From positions 67,153-114,683 of the forward strand of contig CAMZFO010000001.1 in assembly GCA_947306125.1 (NCBI GenBank): 47,531 nt of DNA. The letters run 5' to 3'. The notes beneath the pieces are model-generated. The model saw nothing but the letters and a program-made list of their open reading frames with translations, searched no databases and was not told the DNA's origin. Below, one piece after another: positions 7,556-19,192 of this stretch. The first letter of the stretch is position 1; the number at the start of each line of letters is the position of its first letter. The position numbers were made by a program, and so were the translations under genes. The DNA comes from an uncultured Clostridia bacterium. Lineage in GTDB: Bacteria; Bacillota; Clostridia; Christensenellales; CAG-138.

Positions 7556-9717
7556 ACAAGCGGACTTCCCTCATTGAAATACTTGCCGACGGCGCGCTGA
7601 TCGCCTGCGGCGTGCTTGCCGCGGTCTGCGTCGTCCCCACCGCCTTCGGCGCCCCGTTCCTGCTCAAGAATCTCATACTCATCGCCCTGCCCATGGCCCT
7701 GCTGATCTCGGCAGGTCTGCACCTTTCCGACAGGGGATGGCTCCTGCCGGCGGTGCTCTTTGCCGGAGCCGCCGCGGTATACGGCTTTGCCCGCCGCGCC
7801 GAGATAGCACGCGGAGCGAATCTGCTCTGGTATTCTGCGGCGAGGCTTTTATCGCTCGACTTCTCGTTCCTGCCGACTCCCGCGGAGCCCGAGGCGGTGC
7901 TCATCCCGGAGGTATTCGTTACCGAATTCCTCGTTTTCGCCGCCGCGCTGCTGACGCTCCTTATCGGCATACTCGTCATCAAGTGCAGATCCCCGATACC
8001 GGCCGTAATAGCGCCGGTGCCGCCCTTCATACTCGGCTTCATCTATACCGACTGCTCCCCCGCGCTCTTTACCGTCGCGCTGCTCGTCATCTATTGGGGC
8101 GGCGTGCTGTTCGGGCAGGATCGGAAAAAGAGAGCCCGCGAAAGAGCCGGGGTCGGCAAAGCGATCTTCATACTGCTGCTTGCCGCGGTCGCTCTGCTCA
8201 TCACCTACGTTTCGCCGGAGGGCAAATTCACGCCCATACCGTTCTCCGAAAGGCGCGGCCTTTTCGACACGGTGGGCTCCGTGAGGGATAACCTGCGCTC
8301 GCACAGGCTCGAAAACCCGACCGAGGTGGATCTTGTATCCGAGGGCGAGCGAAGGAACGATCTTGACACCGCGTTCTCGTTCAGCTGCTCCAGGGAAGGC
8401 GCGCTGTATCTGCGCTCCCATTCCTACGGGCTCTATTCCACGAATAAATGGGCGGCGGCAAAGGAATACCCGGGCGCATGGAACTCCATGATGGCCCTTG
8501 CCTCCACCCAGAACGGCACCACCCGCGCGCTGCGCATACGCGGCGCGGATTCCAGCGAGCGCCTTGTTCCTTACGCATTTATGCCGGGCTACGACATTTT
8601 CGTCGGAGAATCCTTCATCCGCGCCAACGGCAGGACCGCCTACGTATGGAATTATCTTGACGATATCGAGTTCTCGCCGCAGGACGACAATACTTACGAG
8701 GACGAATACTATCGCTTCGCGCTGCAGCAGTACACCCTGCCCAACGGGGCAACGAGGGACGAGCTCATACGCCTGCTCGATACGTACGTGATGCCCGCGG
8801 GCGAGAGCATGACTCCGTATTCGCAGAAGCTGCGTTCGCTCGATCCGTACACCGCCGCAAGGTATCTGGCCTCCGTAATCAGCTCGAAGTACAAATACGA
8901 TCTCTTCCCGGGCAAAGTGCCGTATGATCAGGATTTCATAGAGTACTTTGTGACTCAGACCCACAAGGGCTACTGCGTGCATTTCGCCAGCGCCACGACC
9001 GCGTTCCTGCAGGCGGTCGGCGTGCCCGCGCGGTACGTCGTAGGCTACAGGGTAAATGCCGACGCGGCGAATATGTGGACGGACGCCAAAAAAATGGACT
9101 CCCACGCCTGGACGGAGGTGTACGTCAAGGGCATAGGCTGGCTCCCGATCGAGAGCACCGCGGGGCTTTCCGCGAATATCGGCTTCGATCCCGACGAGCC
9201 GCTCCCCACCCCCACTCCGCAGAACACGTATTCTCCCGAGAACACCCTTCCCCCGCCTCCCGGCGGCGACGAGCCCATGGAGACGGCAAGGCCTTCGAGG
9301 AGCCCGCGCGTAGCGCCCACGGGTACGCCCGCTCCGACGGCGAAGCCCGGCCACGGCGGGAATACGGGAAAGCGTTTCAACGCCAAGCTCTGGCTGCCCA
9401 TAATGCTGCTTGCGGCGATACTCATCTGGCAGGGCGCCGGCGTCATAATACGCGCCCGCAGGAAACGGGCCTTCGAGCAGGAGGACTCCCGCGCGGCGGT
9501 GCTTGCCATGATAGAATATCTCGGCTCGGTCAGACGCTATGGCGCGCCGAGCGTCAAGGACGCGGAAACGCTCGAAAAAGAAGCTGCGTTCTCCAACCAT
9601 CCCATGAAGGATAAGCAGAAGGAGCTTCTTGAGATGGTCGAGGATACCCGCTTCTCGCTCTGCCGCCACTCGCCGCTGATGCGGTTCGTGATAAAGTGGA
9701 TAACCTTCAGGATATAA
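7552..9717 (+). CDS. Membrane-bound transglutaminase-like protein (TgpA/YebA type)
   Basis: This 721-residue protein has an N-terminal block of about six membrane helices (1-230) and an extracellular transglutaminase-like domain. Its catalytic core is GYCVHFASATTAF (C475), DSHAWTEV (H518) and GWLPIESTAG (E534, taking the place of the usual Asp, as in many Bacillota members). A Pro/Thr/Ser linker follows (about 550-600), then one more membrane helix (about 613-635) and a cytoplasmic tail of about 85 residues. This matches TgpA/YebA proteins linked to MoxR and DUF58. It is the last gene of the operon and is followed by a strong terminator. Confidence 0.93.
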   Translation: MNKRTSLIEILADGALIACGVLAAVCVVPTAFGAPFLLKNLILIALPMALLISAGLHLSDRGWLLPAVLFAGAAAVYGFARRAEIARGANLLWYSAARLLSLDFSFLPTPAEPEAVLIPEVFVTEFLVFAAALLTLLIGILVIKCRSPIPAVIAPVPPFILGFIYTDCSPALFTVALLVIYWGGVLFGQDRKKRARERAGVGKAIFILLLAAVALLITYVSPEGKFTPIPFSERRGLFDTVGSVRDNLRSHRLENPTEVDLVSEGERRNDLDTAFSFSCSREGALYLRSHSYGLYSTNKWAAAKEYPGAWNSMMALASTQNGTTRALRIRGADSSERLVPYAFMPGYDIFVGESFIRANGRTAYVWNYLDDIEFSPQDDNTYEDEYYRFALQQYTLPNGATRDELIRLLDTYVMPAGESMTPYSQKLRSLDPYTAARYLASVISSKYKYDLFPGKVPYDQDFIEYFVTQTHKGYCVHFASATTAFLQAVGVPARYVVGYRVNADAANMWTDAKKMDSHAWTEVYVKGIGWLPIESTAGLSANIGFDPDEPLPTPTPQNTYSPENTLPPPPGGDEPMETARPSRSPRVAPTGTPAPTAKPGHGGNTGKRFNAKLWLPIMLLAAILIWQGAGVIIRARRKRAFEQEDSRAAVLAMIEYLGSVRRYGAPSVKDAETLEKEAAFSNHPMKDKQKELLEMVEDTRFSLCRHSPLMRFVIKWITFRI

Positions 9718-9720
9718 GAA

Positions 9721-9755
9721 AAAAGCACGGATGAACGCGGTTCATCCGTGCTTTT
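9721..9755 (+). terminator. Strong terminator of the MoxR operon
   Basis: A perfect 16-bp stem (AAAAGCACGGATGAAC, 9721-9736, with 9740-9755) has a 3-base loop and U-rich ends on both strands. It can stop transcription in both directions. Confidence 0.9.
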
Positions 9756-9770
9756 GTATCTCAAAATAGA

Positions 9771-9798
9771 AGCCCTTGGCATGCCGAGGGCTTTTTGA
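9771..9798 (-). terminator. Hairpin at the end of the pur operon
   Basis: AGCCCT/AGGGCT with the inner arms TGGC/GCCG forms a 10-bp stem with almost no loop (9771-9792). It lies just past the VanY-like stop on the minus strand. The T-run is better on the plus strand, so it may mainly help the convergent operon. Confidence 0.5.
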
Positions 9799-9803
9799 AC
9801 GCT

Positions 9804-11126
9804 CTATTCGGGATCGGTCGGCTCGGGTTCCGGCGACGGGGTCGCTGGCGGCACGAAGGTCGGCCTCGGAGTCGGCTCCGGAGTTGCCGCCGGAGTATGT
9901 GTCGGCGTCGGCGCGGGAGTCGCGGTAGGCCCCGTGGTAGGCGCCGCTGTGTGCCCCGCGGTAGGCGCCGCCGTGGGATGCACGGTGGGCGCGGCGGTGG
10001 GGTGCACGGTAGGATGCGCGGTGGGATGCGCGGTAGGCTGCGGAGTCGGAGCGGGCATAGACCCGTGGATCTCGCCGTAATACTCCTCAAGGCAGACGCC
10101 CCTTGAATGGAGCTCGCGCGCGAGCTCGACTCCGACGTAGCGGAAATGCCAGGACTCGTAATGGACGCCGGTGATATGCGCCTTATTCGCGGGGTATCTC
10201 AAAATGAAGCCGAAGCGATAGGCATTGTTGCGGAGCCAGATCCCCTCGGAAGTCTGACCGAAGCCGTAATCCATCTCGGGATGAGCCGTGGAGGTGATAT
10301 CCAGCGCGAGCCCCGCGCAATGCTCGCTCGCGTTGCCGGGCATCGTGCCGACGGGCTTGGCATAGGGATCGTCGCCGTAATGCGGGTCGTGCGAGAGCCT
10401 ATCGTTCCAAAGCTCCCATTGGCTCGCCTGTGTGCGGTAGGCGCACCTCAAATAGTATTTGGCGGTCACTCCCTCGGAATAGGCGGCCTCAAACATCCTC
10501 TTCGTCTGCACCGCGACCTCCGTCTGTATCCTTGCGCGGGTATTGTGATACGTGCAGAGCGTGCCCAGATAGCTTTGCGCGTTTATGAGGTCGTGCGGGA
10601 CGAAATCATCGGGAAGGAGATGCATGAAATTGACAAGGCGCGTCTTCTCCCAGTCGGTGAGATAACCGCTCGTGGGGATGGGCTCCGGCTTGGGAGTCGT
10701 CACGGTCGGCCTTTGAGTGGGCCTCGGAGTGCCCGCGGGGGACGGAGTACGCGTCGCCTGCGGAGAGGGAGTCTGCGCGCCGGGAGCGGGGGTCGCTTTG
10801 GGCGTTGCGGCGGAGCCGTCAGCGCCGCCCGGAGTCGGGCTGACTGCAGGCGCGGAAGCGGGAGCCGCGCTTTCCGATGCAAAAGGATACTGCGAAGGAA
10901 GCTCCGTCGGCGCTTCACAGGTCGCATCCGCCGATGGCACCCCGGTCGGGGCGGCGGAAAAAGCCGCATCCTCCCGGGCCGGAGCCCCGTTGCGCGGGAC
11001 GGCGGTCACTCCGGGATCGAACGCCTCGGCAAATTCGCGCAGCCTGCACCCGGTAAACGGGAGAAGGAGCGCCAGAGCCATTATAAAGGCGGCGAGCCCC
11101 GATGCGGTTTTCAGCTCCTTTTTCAT
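9804..11126 (-). CDS. VanY-family D-Ala-D-Ala carboxypeptidase lipoprotein
   Basis: This 440-residue lipoprotein has lipobox FTGC (C27), a Pro/Thr/Ala linker (about 40-150) and an M15B peptidase domain (about 155-355). The zinc site is SEHCAGLALD (H269, D276) and ESWHF (E324, H327). It should trim the terminal D-Ala of peptidoglycan stem peptides at the outer membrane face. A second Pro/Thr-rich tail of 85 residues with His-Pro-Thr repeats follows the catalytic domain, which is unusual. Its start overlaps the purF stop by 4 bases, so it is translated with the purine operon although its job is in the wall. The family call is firm; the reason for the coupling is unknown. Confidence 0.93.
   Translation of the reverse strand: MKKELKTASGLAAFIMALALLLPFTGCRLREFAEAFDPGVTAVPRNGAPAREDAAFSAAPTGVPSADATCEAPTELPSQYPFASESAAPASAPAVSPTPGGADGSAATPKATPAPGAQTPSPQATRTPSPAGTPRPTQRPTVTTPKPEPIPTSGYLTDWEKTRLVNFMHLLPDDFVPHDLINAQSYLGTLCTYHNTRARIQTEVAVQTKRMFEAAYSEGVTAKYYLRCAYRTQASQWELWNDRLSHDPHYGDDPYAKPVGTMPGNASEHCAGLALDITSTAHPEMDYGFGQTSEGIWLRNNAYRFGFILRYPANKAHITGVHYESWHFRYVGVELARELHSRGVCLEEYYGEIHGSMPAPTPQPTAHPTAHPTVHPTAAPTVHPTAAPTAGHTAAPTTGPTATPAPTPTHTPAATPEPTPRPTFVPPATPSPEPEPTDPE
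9927..10046 (-). repeat. Tandem codon repeat encoding His/Ala-Pro-Thr units
   Basis: Short near-identical units of about 9-12 bases encode PTAHPT, PTVHPT and PTAAPT steps in the VanY-like tail (residues 361-400). The repeat is in frame, and unit number could vary by slippage without a frameshift. Confidence 0.75.
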
Positions 11127-12556
11127 TCCTTCTTCTTTTTCTTGGGAGGAAGCTGGGAAAGCCTCTGCTCGAAGCGGTCCTTGCGGGTATCGGTCGGTAT
11201 CTTAGTGGGGTAATCGCCTCCGAAGCAGGCGCTGCAGTATTCGCAGTTCCCGGTCAGACAGGAGAGGCTGTCGATGGGAAGATAGCCCAGGGAATCCGCG
11301 CTGATAATACCCGCGATCTCATCGGTCGAGTGGTGGCAGGCGATAAGGTGCTGCTCGGAATCTATATCCGTGCCGTAATAGCAGGGATGCAGGAAGGGCG
11401 GAGAGGAGATGCGCATATGCACCTCTTTCGCGCCCGCCTCGCGCATGAGCTTGACGAGCCTGCCGCTGGTGGTGCCGCGGACAATGGAATCGTCCACCAA
11501 CACCACGCGCTTGCCGCGAACGACGTCCTCGATCGCGGAGAGCTTTATCTTGACCTTGTCGAGACGGGAATCGGGCTCTATGAAGGTCCTGCCGATGTAT
11601 TTGTTCTTTATGAGGCCTATGCGGTACGGGATCCCGGATTCCTCGCTGTAGCCCAGCGCGGCGTCGAGGCCCGAATCGGGCACGCCGACGACGATATCCG
11701 CCTTTACGGGGTGGGTCTGCGCCAGCACGCGGCCCGCGCGGAACCTTGCCTCATGCACGGAGACGCCGTCTATCCTGGAATCGGGGCGGGCGAAATAGAT
11801 ATACTCGAAAATGCAGAGCTTCTTGGGCTTTTTGCCGCAGTGCTCGCGGCGGGAGACGTAGCCGGAATCGGAGAATACGAGTATCTCGCCGGGCTCCACG
11901 TCGCGTATGACCTCGCCACCGACGGCTTTGATCGCGCAGCTTTCGGAAGCGACGACGTATACGCCGTCGGGAGTTTTGCCGAAGCAGAGCGGACGGAAGC
12001 CATAGGGATCCCTTGCACAGATGAGCTTCTGCGCGCTCATAAGCACGAGGGAATAGGCGCCGTCGAGTATGTTCATGGCGCGGGAGACGGCCTCCTCGAT
12101 CGAAGGAGAGGTGAGCCTTTCCTTGGTGACTATATAGGCTATGGTTTCGGTATCGCTGGTGGTATGGAATATGGCGCCGGAAAGCTCCAGCTCGTTGCGC
12201 AGCTCGGCGGCGTTCGCGAGGTTGCCGTTATGAGCGAGCGCCATGCGGCCCTTTTGATGATTGACCTCGATGGGCTGGCAGTTGTTCCTGTTGGTGCCGC
12301 CGGTCGTGCCGTACCTCGCGTGGGCAACGGCCATCTTGCCAAGGGGCATGCGCGAGAGGATATCCCCCGAGAACACCTCGGAAACGAGACCCATATCCTT
12401 ATGGGAAACGAAAAGACCGTCGTCGTTGACCACGATGCCGCAGCTCTCCTGCCCCCTGTGCTGAAGGGCGTAGAGACCGTAATAAGAAATGCTCGCCGCA
12501 TTGATGGGCTCCGGCGCGATGACGCCGAAAACACCGCATTCCTCGTGAATGCTCAT
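11123..12556 (-). CDS. purF: Amidophosphoribosyltransferase
   Basis: This 477-residue enzyme catalyses the first committed step of purine synthesis, PRPP plus glutamine to phosphoribosylamine. The six-residue propeptide MSIHEE precedes Cys7, the glutaminase nucleophile exposed on processing (CGVFGV). LQHRGQESCG marks the N-terminal domain and VLVDDSIVRGTT the PRPP site. Cys residues in LCIFEYIYF, IACHH and CEYC fit the [4Fe-4S] cluster ligands of the Bacillus-type enzyme. The ATG is preceded by AAAGG at a rather long 13 bases. It lies 44 bp after pyrG, and its stop overlaps the carboxypeptidase start. A Lys-rich tail (PPKKKKKE) ends the protein. Confidence 0.98.
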   Translation of the reverse strand: MSIHEECGVFGVIAPEPINAASISYYGLYALQHRGQESCGIVVNDDGLFVSHKDMGLVSEVFSGDILSRMPLGKMAVAHARYGTTGGTNRNNCQPIEVNHQKGRMALAHNGNLANAAELRNELELSGAIFHTTSDTETIAYIVTKERLTSPSIEEAVSRAMNILDGAYSLVLMSAQKLICARDPYGFRPLCFGKTPDGVYVVASESCAIKAVGGEVIRDVEPGEILVFSDSGYVSRREHCGKKPKKLCIFEYIYFARPDSRIDGVSVHEARFRAGRVLAQTHPVKADIVVGVPDSGLDAALGYSEESGIPYRIGLIKNKYIGRTFIEPDSRLDKVKIKLSAIEDVVRGKRVVLVDDSIVRGTTSGRLVKLMREAGAKEVHMRISSPPFLHPCYYGTDIDSEQHLIACHHSTDEIAGIISADSLGYLPIDSLSCLTGNCEYCSACFGGDYPTKIPTDTRKDRFEQRLSQLPPKKKKKE

Positions 12557-12600
12557 TTATTTACCATGCCTTTCCCGCGCTGCAACGCGGTATTTTGATT

Positions 12601-15683
<3,083 letters not shown>

Positions 15684-15695
15684 TGTCCTTTACCT

Positions 15696-16970
15696 TTACC
15701 TGATTATTATGCTGTCGCGCTCGGCGCCGACGGAGACGTATTTTATCGGACAGCCGATCTCTTTTTCGATATAGAGGACGTAATTCCTTGCGGCCTCGGG
15801 CAGCTCCTCCCATTTGCGGCAGGAGGAGATATCCTGCTTCCAGCCCTCGAAATACCCGATCTCCGGCTGCGCCTTATTGAGAGCCACGGGGAACGGGAAG
15901 CTGTCCGTGGGCTCGCCGTCCACCAGATAGCGGGTACAGACGGGTATGCGGTCCATATAGCTTAATACGTCGAGCTTTGTGAGCGCAATGCAGGTCGCCG
16001 CCTGCACCTCCACTCCGTAGCGGGTCGCGACGATATCGATGGGGCCGACCCTCCTGGGCCTGCCGGTCTTCGCGCCGTATTCGCCGCCGGCTTCGCGCAG
16101 GCGCTCCGCCTCATCCCCGAACATCTCGCAGACGAAGGGGCCCTCGCCGACGCAGGTGGAATAGGCCTTTACGACGCCTATGACCTCGTCTATCTTTGCG
16201 GAGGGGAGGCCGGAGCCGATGGGGGCGTAAGCCGCCATGGTGTTGGAGGAGGTGGTATAGGGGCAGATGCCGTAATCGAGATCGCGGAGGGAGCCGAGCT
16301 GCGCTTCGAAGAGTATGCTCTTGCCCGCCTTCTGCGCCTCCTTGAGGAACGCGCCCGTATCGCGCACGAAGGGACGGATCGCCTCGCAGGAGTTTTCAAG
16401 CCACTCGTCGATCATCTCGCGGGTCCAGGGGCGCGCGCCGTAAACGCGGGTCAGGGTGAGATTCTTCCACTCCATCAGGTCGTAAAGATGGGCGCGGAGC
16501 TCCTCCGGATAATTCAATTCGCCCGCGAGCACGGTCTTTTTCTGGTATTTATCGGAATAGAAGGGCGCTATGCCCTGCTTGGTGGAGCCGTATTTCTTAT
16601 CGGCGAGGCGGCGCTCCTCAAGCTCGTCCATTTCACGGTGCCAGGGCAGGAGCAGCGAAGCGCGCTCGCTGATCATGAGGTTTTCGGGAGTGAGAGGCAC
16701 GCCCTTCGAGGTGACGTCCGCCATCTCGGAAAGGAGGCTTTCGGGATCGACCGCGACGCCGTTGCCGAGGATATTCACCACGCCCTCGCGGAATATGCCC
16801 GAGGGGAGCAGATGCAGCGCGAATTTGCCGCGCTCGTTGATAACGGTATGCCCGGCGTTGCCGCCGCCCTGAAAGCGGACGACGATATCGTGCTCCGCGG
16901 TCAGAAGATCGACCATGCGGCCCTTGCCCTCGTCGCCCCAGTTGATGCCGACTATTGCGCAGTTTGCCAT
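15696..16970 (-). CDS. purA: Adenylosuccinate synthetase
   Basis: This 424-residue enzyme joins IMP and aspartate using GTP in the AMP branch. It has the N-terminal GINWGDEGKGRMVDLL loop, GGGNAGHT, the TKQGIAPFYSDK segment and GPRRVGPIDIVATRYGV-like motifs near the C-terminal third. The ATG follows AAAGGAAA at good spacing. It lies 17 bp after purC and 12 bp before purB in the same operon. Confidence 0.97.
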   Translation of the reverse strand: MANCAIVGINWGDEGKGRMVDLLTAEHDIVVRFQGGGNAGHTVINERGKFALHLLPSGIFREGVVNILGNGVAVDPESLLSEMADVTSKGVPLTPENLMISERASLLLPWHREMDELEERRLADKKYGSTKQGIAPFYSDKYQKKTVLAGELNYPEELRAHLYDLMEWKNLTLTRVYGARPWTREMIDEWLENSCEAIRPFVRDTGAFLKEAQKAGKSILFEAQLGSLRDLDYGICPYTTSSNTMAAYAPIGSGLPSAKIDEVIGVVKAYSTCVGEGPFVCEMFGDEAERLREAGGEYGAKTGRPRRVGPIDIVATRYGVEVQAATCIALTKLDVLSYMDRIPVCTRYLVDGEPTDSFPFPVALNKAQPEIGYFEGWKQDISSCRKWEELPEAARNYVLYIEKEIGCPIKYVSVGAERDSIIIR

Positions 16971-16987
16971 TTTGTTTCCTTTCGGCT

Positions 16988-17701
16988 TCAGATGTGCTCG
17001 TTCAAACGCTTCATGACCTCGGCATACGCGTCCTCGACGCCGCCGAGATCCCTGCGGAACCTGTCCTTATCGAGCTTTTCATGCGTGACGGAGTCCCAAA
17101 GCCTGCAGGTATCGGGGCTGATCTCGTCAGCGAGGACTATGCGGCCGTCGGAGGTCTTGCCGAACTCGAGCTTGAAATCGACGAGTGTGACGCCGCAGCC
17201 CGCCCAGAAGGCCTTGAGGTTATCGTTCACCATGAAGGCGAGGCGCTTGATCTCCTCGATCTCCTCACGGTCGGCGAGCTTCAAGGCGACGGCGTGATAA
17301 GCGTTGATGAGCGGATCGCCAAGGTCGTCGTTCTTATAGGAGAACTCGATGGTGGGCTCGTCGAACACTATGCCCTCCTCGACCCCGTACCTCTTGGAGA
17401 AGGAGCCGGCGGAAATGTTCCTGATTATGACCTCGAGCGGGACTATGGAGACCTTCCTCACAAGAGTCTCCCTCTCGTTCAGCTCCTCGACGAAATGGGT
17501 GGGCACGCCCGCCTTCTCGAGCAGCTTCATAAGGCGGTTGCTCATCTGATTATTGATGACGCCCTTGCCCTTTATGGTGCCCTTTTTCAGTCCGTTGAAG
17601 GCGGTCGCGTCGTCCTTATAGGATACGATGACCAGATCCTCGTTATCGGTGGCAAATACGCGCTTTGCCTTGCCCTCGTAAAGCTGAGCTCTCTTTTCCA
17701 T
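16988..17701 (-). CDS. purC: SAICAR synthetase
   Basis: This 237-residue enzyme couples CAIR and aspartate. Hallmarks are [11 protein letters not shown] at the N-terminus, [22 protein letters not shown] and LVDFKLEFG...[14 protein letters not shown]. The ATG at 17701 follows GGAGG by seven bases. It is the first gene of the pur/pyr operon and has a 135-nt leader and a strong promoter upstream. Length is typical. Confidence 0.98.
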   Translation of the reverse strand: MEKRAQLYEGKAKRVFATDNEDLVIVSYKDDATAFNGLKKGTIKGKGVINNQMSNRLMKLLEKAGVPTHFVEELNERETLVRKVSIVPLEVIIRNISAGSFSKRYGVEEGIVFDEPTIEFSYKNDDLGDPLINAYHAVALKLADREEIEEIKRLAFMVNDNLKAFWAGCGVTLVDFKLEFGKTSDGRIVLADEISPDTCRLWDSVTHEKLDKDRFRRDLGGVEDAYAEVMKRLNEHI

Positions 17702-17835
17702 AATTACTACCTCCGTATTAAGATCGAGTATTTCTCGCGCCGGAAGACCCGCTCCCGAAGCGCTTTCCGCATCAAACGAAACAAGGGCACGGCACCTCAT
17801 GCGGTTCGCCCGAGACGCCCTTGCCCTGCCGATTT
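17702..17835 (-). promoter_or_regulatory. Structured 5' leader of the pur operon
   Basis: The untranslated leader is about 130 nt. It can form CAAGGGC/GCCCTTG (17817-17823 with 17782-17788) closing an inner loop with CTC/GAG and CGG/CCG pairs. A CGCT-TCGGG-AGCG hairpin follows, and the purC ribosome site comes last. I see no known purine riboswitch core and no terminator T-run. The structure is read from sequence; a regulatory role is inference. Confidence 0.4.
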
Positions 17836-17864
17836 ACTATACTCTTTTTTGCCCCGATTGTCAA
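17836..17864 (-). promoter_or_regulatory. Strong sigma-A promoter of the pur operon
   Basis: A perfect TTGACA (complement at 17859-17864), a 17-bp spacer and TATAGT (complement at 17836-17841) give one of the best promoters in the window. It drives purC-purA-purB-pyrG-purF-vanY. Confidence 0.9.
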
Positions 17865-17905
17865 CACGCAGAACGGTTCTCCGCCCCTCTGCGGAGAGAT
17901 ATATT

Positions 17906-19051
17906 TCACGGTCGGCACCGCTTGCATGGCTCGTAGCCCATGCCGATAAGCTCCTCCCGCGAGCCGCTGTATTCCCGCCTGTTCGCCTCGGATATCTCCG
18001 CCGCGCTCGGGCAGGAGGGATAATGGAATTTCCCCGTCTTTACGTTGAGAACGTAATTCCCCTCCCCCGCTTCGCTCTCCGTTGGAGAGGTCTTCGGCGG
18101 CGCGGTCGGAGCGGGCGTGCTTGCGGCGAGCGTATCCGCCCCCTCGTTCCTCTGCACCTCCGCAGTAACGCGCCTGCCGTCGCTGCGCAGCACTATATGC
18201 CCCTGCATATCGGTCCTAAAAACACGCGCTCCCGCGTCGCGCAGGCGGGATAACACCTGCTCCGTGGGATGACCGTACTGATTTTCGCCGACCGAGATCA
18301 CCGCATACTCCGGCATTACCTCGCGCAGGAAGGGGTACGAGGTCGACGAATTGCTGCCGTGATGGGCGACCTTCAGCACCGTGCTTTTAAGCTCTGCGCC
18401 GGATGCGAGGATATCCTGCTCCTCCTCGCGCTCCATGTCTCCCGTAAACAGGAAGGAGGTTTTGCCGTAGACTATCCGGAGCACTATGGAATCGTTATTT
18501 GGATCGTTCGAGAAGGCGATGGGGCCGAGAACGCTGACCTCCGCCGAGCCGAGATAAAAGCGCTCGCCCGCCTTTGGGACGGTTATCGAAAGGCCGCGCT
18601 TTTTCACGTATTTCACGAAGTTTTCAAACGCCTTGGTGCCGCCCTTGTCGGATGAGCAGTAGACCTTGCCCGCGCTCGCCCAGACGAGCGCTCCGGGTAT
18701 GCCGCCTATGTGATCCTCGTCGGAATGGGTCCCCACGACGTAATCGAGGTGCTCCACGAAATGGTTTTTGATATAGGAATAGACGCGCCTGGAATCGGAC
18801 GAATTCCCGCCGTCAATGAGCATGGCGTGCCCGTCGCAGATAACGAGCGCGGCGTCCGCCTCGCCCACGTTTATAAAATGCGCCTCGAAGAAGGACTCAC
18901 CGGGCGGGCGGGTCCCCGCCGGCGCTCCTCCCGTCGGCTCCGCATGCTGCTCCGCGGGGGTCTGCGGGCTTCTCGTTACCGCCCAAACGGCGGCCGCGGC
19001 GGCAAGCAGTACGGCAAGTATTATCAATGCGATTTTTACGGGCTTTTTCAT
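17906..19051 (-). CDS. Secreted ComEC-type metallo-beta-lactamase-fold protein with Ada-like C-terminus
   Basis: This 381-residue protein has an N-terminal signal anchor (about 7-25) and a metallo-hydrolase domain (about 53-300). The metal motif is THSDEDHIGG (H109, D111, D113, H114), with TGDM and VAHHGSNSS (H230) further on. This is the fold of the ComEC hydrolase domain and its stand-alone secreted relatives. A Thr/Pro linker leads to a C-terminal domain of about 50 residues. It has TGKFHYPSC (C347), SREELIGMGYEPCKRC (C376, C379), which matches the Ada-like metal-binding module on extracellular nucleases. A role in extracellular nucleic acid or phosphoester breakdown is likely but unproven. 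AAAGGTGAT lies 11 bases before the ATG. Confidence 0.88.
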   Translation of the reverse strand: MKKPVKIALIILAVLLAAAAAVWAVTRSPQTPAEQHAEPTGGAPAGTRPPGESFFEAHFINVGEADAALVICDGHAMLIDGGNSSDSRRVYSYIKNHFVEHLDYVVGTHSDEDHIGGIPGALVWASAGKVYCSSDKGGTKAFENFVKYVKKRGLSITVPKAGERFYLGSAEVSVLGPIAFSNDPNNDSIVLRIVYGKTSFLFTGDMEREEEQDILASGAELKSTVLKVAHHGSNSSTSYPFLREVMPEYAVISVGENQYGHPTEQVLSRLRDAGARVFRTDMQGHIVLRSDGRRVTAEVQRNEGADTLAASTPAPTAPPKTSPTESEAGEGNYVLNVKTGKFHYPSCPSAAEISEANRREYSGSREELIGMGYEPCKRCRP

Positions 19052-19057
19052 GCGTCG

Positions 19058-19086
19058 ATTTTATCACCTTTTTACGGTTTATTCAA
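19058..19086 (-). promoter_or_regulatory. Promoter very close to the MBL start codon
   Basis: TTGAAT (complement 19081-19086), 17 bp and TAAAAT (complement 19058-19063) form a promoter whose start point would fall at about the ATG (19051). The message would then be leaderless. If it is not used, the overlapping AAAGGTGAT serves a longer transcript. Confidence 0.5.
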
Positions 19087-19095
19087 GCGCTCCGC

Positions 19096-19125
19096 TTGCA
19101 TGCAGGCGCTCCGGCATGGTATAAT
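19096..19125 (+). promoter_or_regulatory. Promoter of the M20 peptidase/lar operon
   Basis: TTGCAT (19096-19101), an 18-bp spacer and a perfect TATAAT (19120-19125) preceded by TGG (extended -10). It is back to back with the divergent promoter. The two -35 boxes lie in one dyad (19081-19101). Confidence 0.82.
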
Positions 19126-19192
19126 CCGGACAAGAACAGCTTCACGATCTGTTTTTCCAAGGCCGATCGGCGGAAAGGTGCGAAACAGCGAT

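Noticed and set aside
12553-12567. Four-codon mini-ORF ATG-GTA-AAT-AAA-TGA overlapping the purF start
   Set aside because: AAAGG is only one base before its ATG, so it is unlikely to be translated.
17702-17835. Purine, PRPP or guanidine riboswitch in the pur leader
   Set aside because: None of the conserved core sequences I know is visible; only generic hairpins can be supported.
18710-19192. N-terminal extension of the M20 peptidase upstream of 19193
   Set aside because: It would overlap the divergent MBL gene and run across the promoter; no M20 homology is seen there.
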